6,239 nt of DNA. It comes from CAYUYH01 sp964449175. GTDB taxonomy: Bacteria; Planctomycetota; Phycisphaerae; SM23-33. Shown piece by piece: positions 4,862-6,239 of the stretch (positions within the stretch are counted from its first letter, which is position 1; every line of letters begins with the position of its first letter). The DNA lies in the NCBI GenBank assembly GCA_964449175.1, contig CAYUYH010000162.1, forward strand, positions 1 to 6,239, in the 5' to 3' direction. A model generated the notes under the pieces. It saw nothing but the letters and a program-made list of their open reading frames with translations, was not told the origin of the DNA and made no database searches. The position numbers were made by a program, and so were the translations under genes.

Positions 4862-6238
4862 TCATAGCCAATCGCGCCCGTCGCGCATTCGCCGGCTGCC
4901 TCGGCCATTGCGGTCGCGCAGGCCGGCGGCGTGGATCGTGGCGGCGACCGCAGCCTGGCCGAGGGAGATGCCGCCGTCGTTGCACGGCACGGAGCGGTGG
5001 GTGAGCACCTCGAATCCCTCGGCCGTCAGCAGGCGGACCAGCCGGGAAGTCAGATACCTGTTGGCGAAGCAGCCGCCCGACAACGCCACCAGGTCCAGTT
5101 GCGTTTCAGCGCGTGCCCGTCTGGCCGCCGTGAGCAGGAACTCGCAGACCGTGTTGTGGAACTTGGCCGCGATCACGCCGGCGTCGGCCCCGCCGGTGAG
5201 GTCGTCGAACACCCCGCAGACCATCGCCCGCAGGTCGATCACGAACGGCCCGGCCGCCTGAATCTCGAAGGCGTACGCCTCCTCCACGCCGGGGCTGATC
5301 GCCGACTCCAGGCTCATCGCCGCCTGCGCCTCGAAGGCGTTTTCCTCAGCTAGGCCGATCAGACCCGCTACCGCGTCGAACCATCGACCCAGCGAGCTGC
5401 TGGGCGGGCAGTTCGCGCCCAGTAACAGCATCTCGGCCACGCCCGCGAGCGTTTCCTCATCGGCGGTGAGCCTGCATCGCTCGGCGACTTCCAGACACCG
5501 CGTTCCGTAGGCGTCGTACAGCGCCGCCAGCGCCGGTCGGCAGGTCTCCAAGGCCGCCGCGTCCCCGCCGGGCAGCGGCAGGTACCGCAGGTGCCCCAGC
5601 CGGTGGTACTCCGCCAGGTCGGCCTGGAGGATTTCGCAGCCCCACACCGCGCCGTCGTCGCCGTAGCCCACGCCGTCGCAGGCCAGTCCGATCGCCGGGC
5701 CGGCGCGGTTGTGCTCGGCCAGGCACGAGGCGATGTGCGCGTGGTGGTGCTGCACGTGGATGATCGGGATCGCGCTTCTGCCGGCGAGCTCGCCCATGTG
5801 CCGCTTGTGGGCGTATTGGGTGGAGAGGTATTGCGGGTGGGCGTCGGCGGCGATCACCCGAGGGGCGACCTCGAACAGCGCCTCGAGGTGGCTGATCGTC
5901 TCGATGAAGTGGCGATACGTTCGCCCGTCGGTCAGGTCGCCGATGTGCTCGCTGACGACCGCCCTGCCGCCGGCGAGCAGGCAGATCGTGTTCTTCAGTT
6001 CGGCCCCGGTCGCCAGCACGGGCGGGCAGTCGGCGCTGACCGAGGGCAGGCGGATCGGGCTAGGCGCGTAGCCTCGCGCGCGGCGGACGACGCTGGCTCG
6101 GCCTTCGCCGCGGTACTGCACCACGCTGTCGTCGATCCGCCGCTGGATCGGGCGATTGTGCAGCAGCAGCGCGTCGGCGATCCGCCCGAGGTGGGCGATG
6201 GCGCTTTCGTTGTCCTTTATCAGCGGCTCGTCGCCGAC
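4862..6238 (-). CDS. hypF: Carbamoyltransferase HypF, C-terminal 458 residues (5' end beyond right edge)
   Basis: HypF turns carbamoyl phosphate and ATP into carbamoyl-adenylate and passes the carbamoyl group to the HypE C-terminal cysteine, the source of the cyanide ligands of [NiFe] hydrogenase. The visible part starts in the end of the YrdC-like domain (EPLIKDNESAIAHLGRIADA, then HNRPIQRRIDDS, about residues 4-38 of the fragment). The linker PSPIRLP follows at 59-65, then the whole Kae1-like domain: AELKNTICLL (79-88), SEHIGDL (96-102), the metal-binding HHHAH (164-168), DGVGYGDDGAVWG (188-200), ALSGGCFANRYL (385-396), and NDGGISLGQAA (420-430). These are all family hallmarks. A GTG at 6124 could be mistaken for a start, but the frame stays open to the window edge and continues the HypF sequence. 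The acylphosphatase, zinc-finger and most of the YrdC domains should lie to the right. Confidence 0.96.
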   Translation of the reverse strand, partial: VGDEPLIKDNESAIAHLGRIADALLLHNRPIQRRIDDSVVQYRGEGRASVVRRARGYAPSPIRLPSVSADCPPVLATGAELKNTICLLAGGRAVVSEHIGDLTDGRTYRHFIETISHLEALFEVAPRVIAADAHPQYLSTQYAHKRHMGELAGRSAIPIIHVQHHHAHIASCLAEHNRAGPAIGLACDGVGYGDDGAVWGCEILQADLAEYHRLGHLRYLPLPGGDAAALETCRPALAALYDAYGTRCLEVAERCRLTADEETLAGVAEMLLLGANCPPSSSLGRWFDAVAGLIGLAEENAFEAQAAMSLESAISPGVEEAYAFEIQAAGPFVIDLRAMVCGVFDDLTGGADAGVIAAKFHNTVCEFLLTAARRARAETQLDLVALSGGCFANRYLTSRLVRLLTAEGFEVLTHRSVPCNDGGISLGQAAVAATIHAAGLRDRNGRGSRRMRDGRDWL

Positions 6239-6239
6239 G

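Noticed and set aside
4575..4985. Longer 136-residue version of HypC starting at 4985
   Set aside because: The added N-terminal part is antisense-like Arg-rich sequence overlapping hypF. HypC needs Cys at position 2, and the ATG at 4817 has its own ribosome site.
4862..6124. A GTG at 6124 as the HypF start
   Set aside because: The frame stays open to the right edge, and the upstream residues continue the YrdC-like domain of HypF, so 6124 is internal.
1..6239. CRISPR arrays, tRNA/rRNA genes, insertion sequences, phage or defence genes
   Set aside because: No regularly spaced repeats, cloverleaf-like sequence, transposase motifs or terminal inverted repeats were seen on either strand.

Overview
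The window is a GC-rich (roughly 60-65% by eye) bacterial chromosomal segment in which every supported gene lies on the minus strand. In transcription order, from right edge to left edge, the genes are hypF (3' part only), hypC, a PfkB-family sugar/nucleoside kinase, thpR (RNA 2',3'-cyclic phosphodiesterase), a secreted PL1-type pectate lyase, and recA (5' part only). The GC bias, the style of the lyase (PL1 catalytic domain followed by a calcium-loop tail ending in an EEYLNGTDP-type motif) and the [NiFe]-hydrogenase maturation genes suggest an anaerobic or facultative polysaccharide degrader. A member of the Planctomycetota/PVC group is my best guess, inferred from style and not from any database match.

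Right part (about 3.0-6.24 kb): hypF, hypC, pfkB-type kinase and thpR form a compact set. The hypF-hypC gap is 44 nt, the hypC-kinase gap is 107 nt and the kinase-thpR gap is 2 nt. HypF and HypC make and deliver the CN/CO iron ligands of [NiFe] hydrogenases. The kinase and ThpR have no obvious role in that pathway, and hypD and hypE do not follow hypC here. The hypC-kinase gap holds a possible 18-codon leader ORF with a strong Shine-Dalgarno sequence. Its stop overlaps the kinase start (ATGA), and a strong GC hairpin lies inside it.

Middle (about 1.15-2.99 kb): a complete 487-residue pectate lyase with signal peptide is preceded by a 375-nt gene-free stretch. That stretch holds a candidate promoter flanked by two perfect 11-bp palindromes and a G-rich leader. 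The lyase appears to be its own transcription unit.

Left part (1-1.15 kb): recA runs off the left edge. Its 482-nt upstream gap contains a candidate sigma70-like promoter with a LexA-box-like direct repeat across the spacer and -10, as expected for SOS control.

I see no CRISPR array, tRNA, rRNA, insertion sequence or defence system. The region looks like ordinary chromosome, and I found no convincing undescribed system. The leader ORF before the kinase and the palindrome-flanked lyase promoter are the observations most worth checking.
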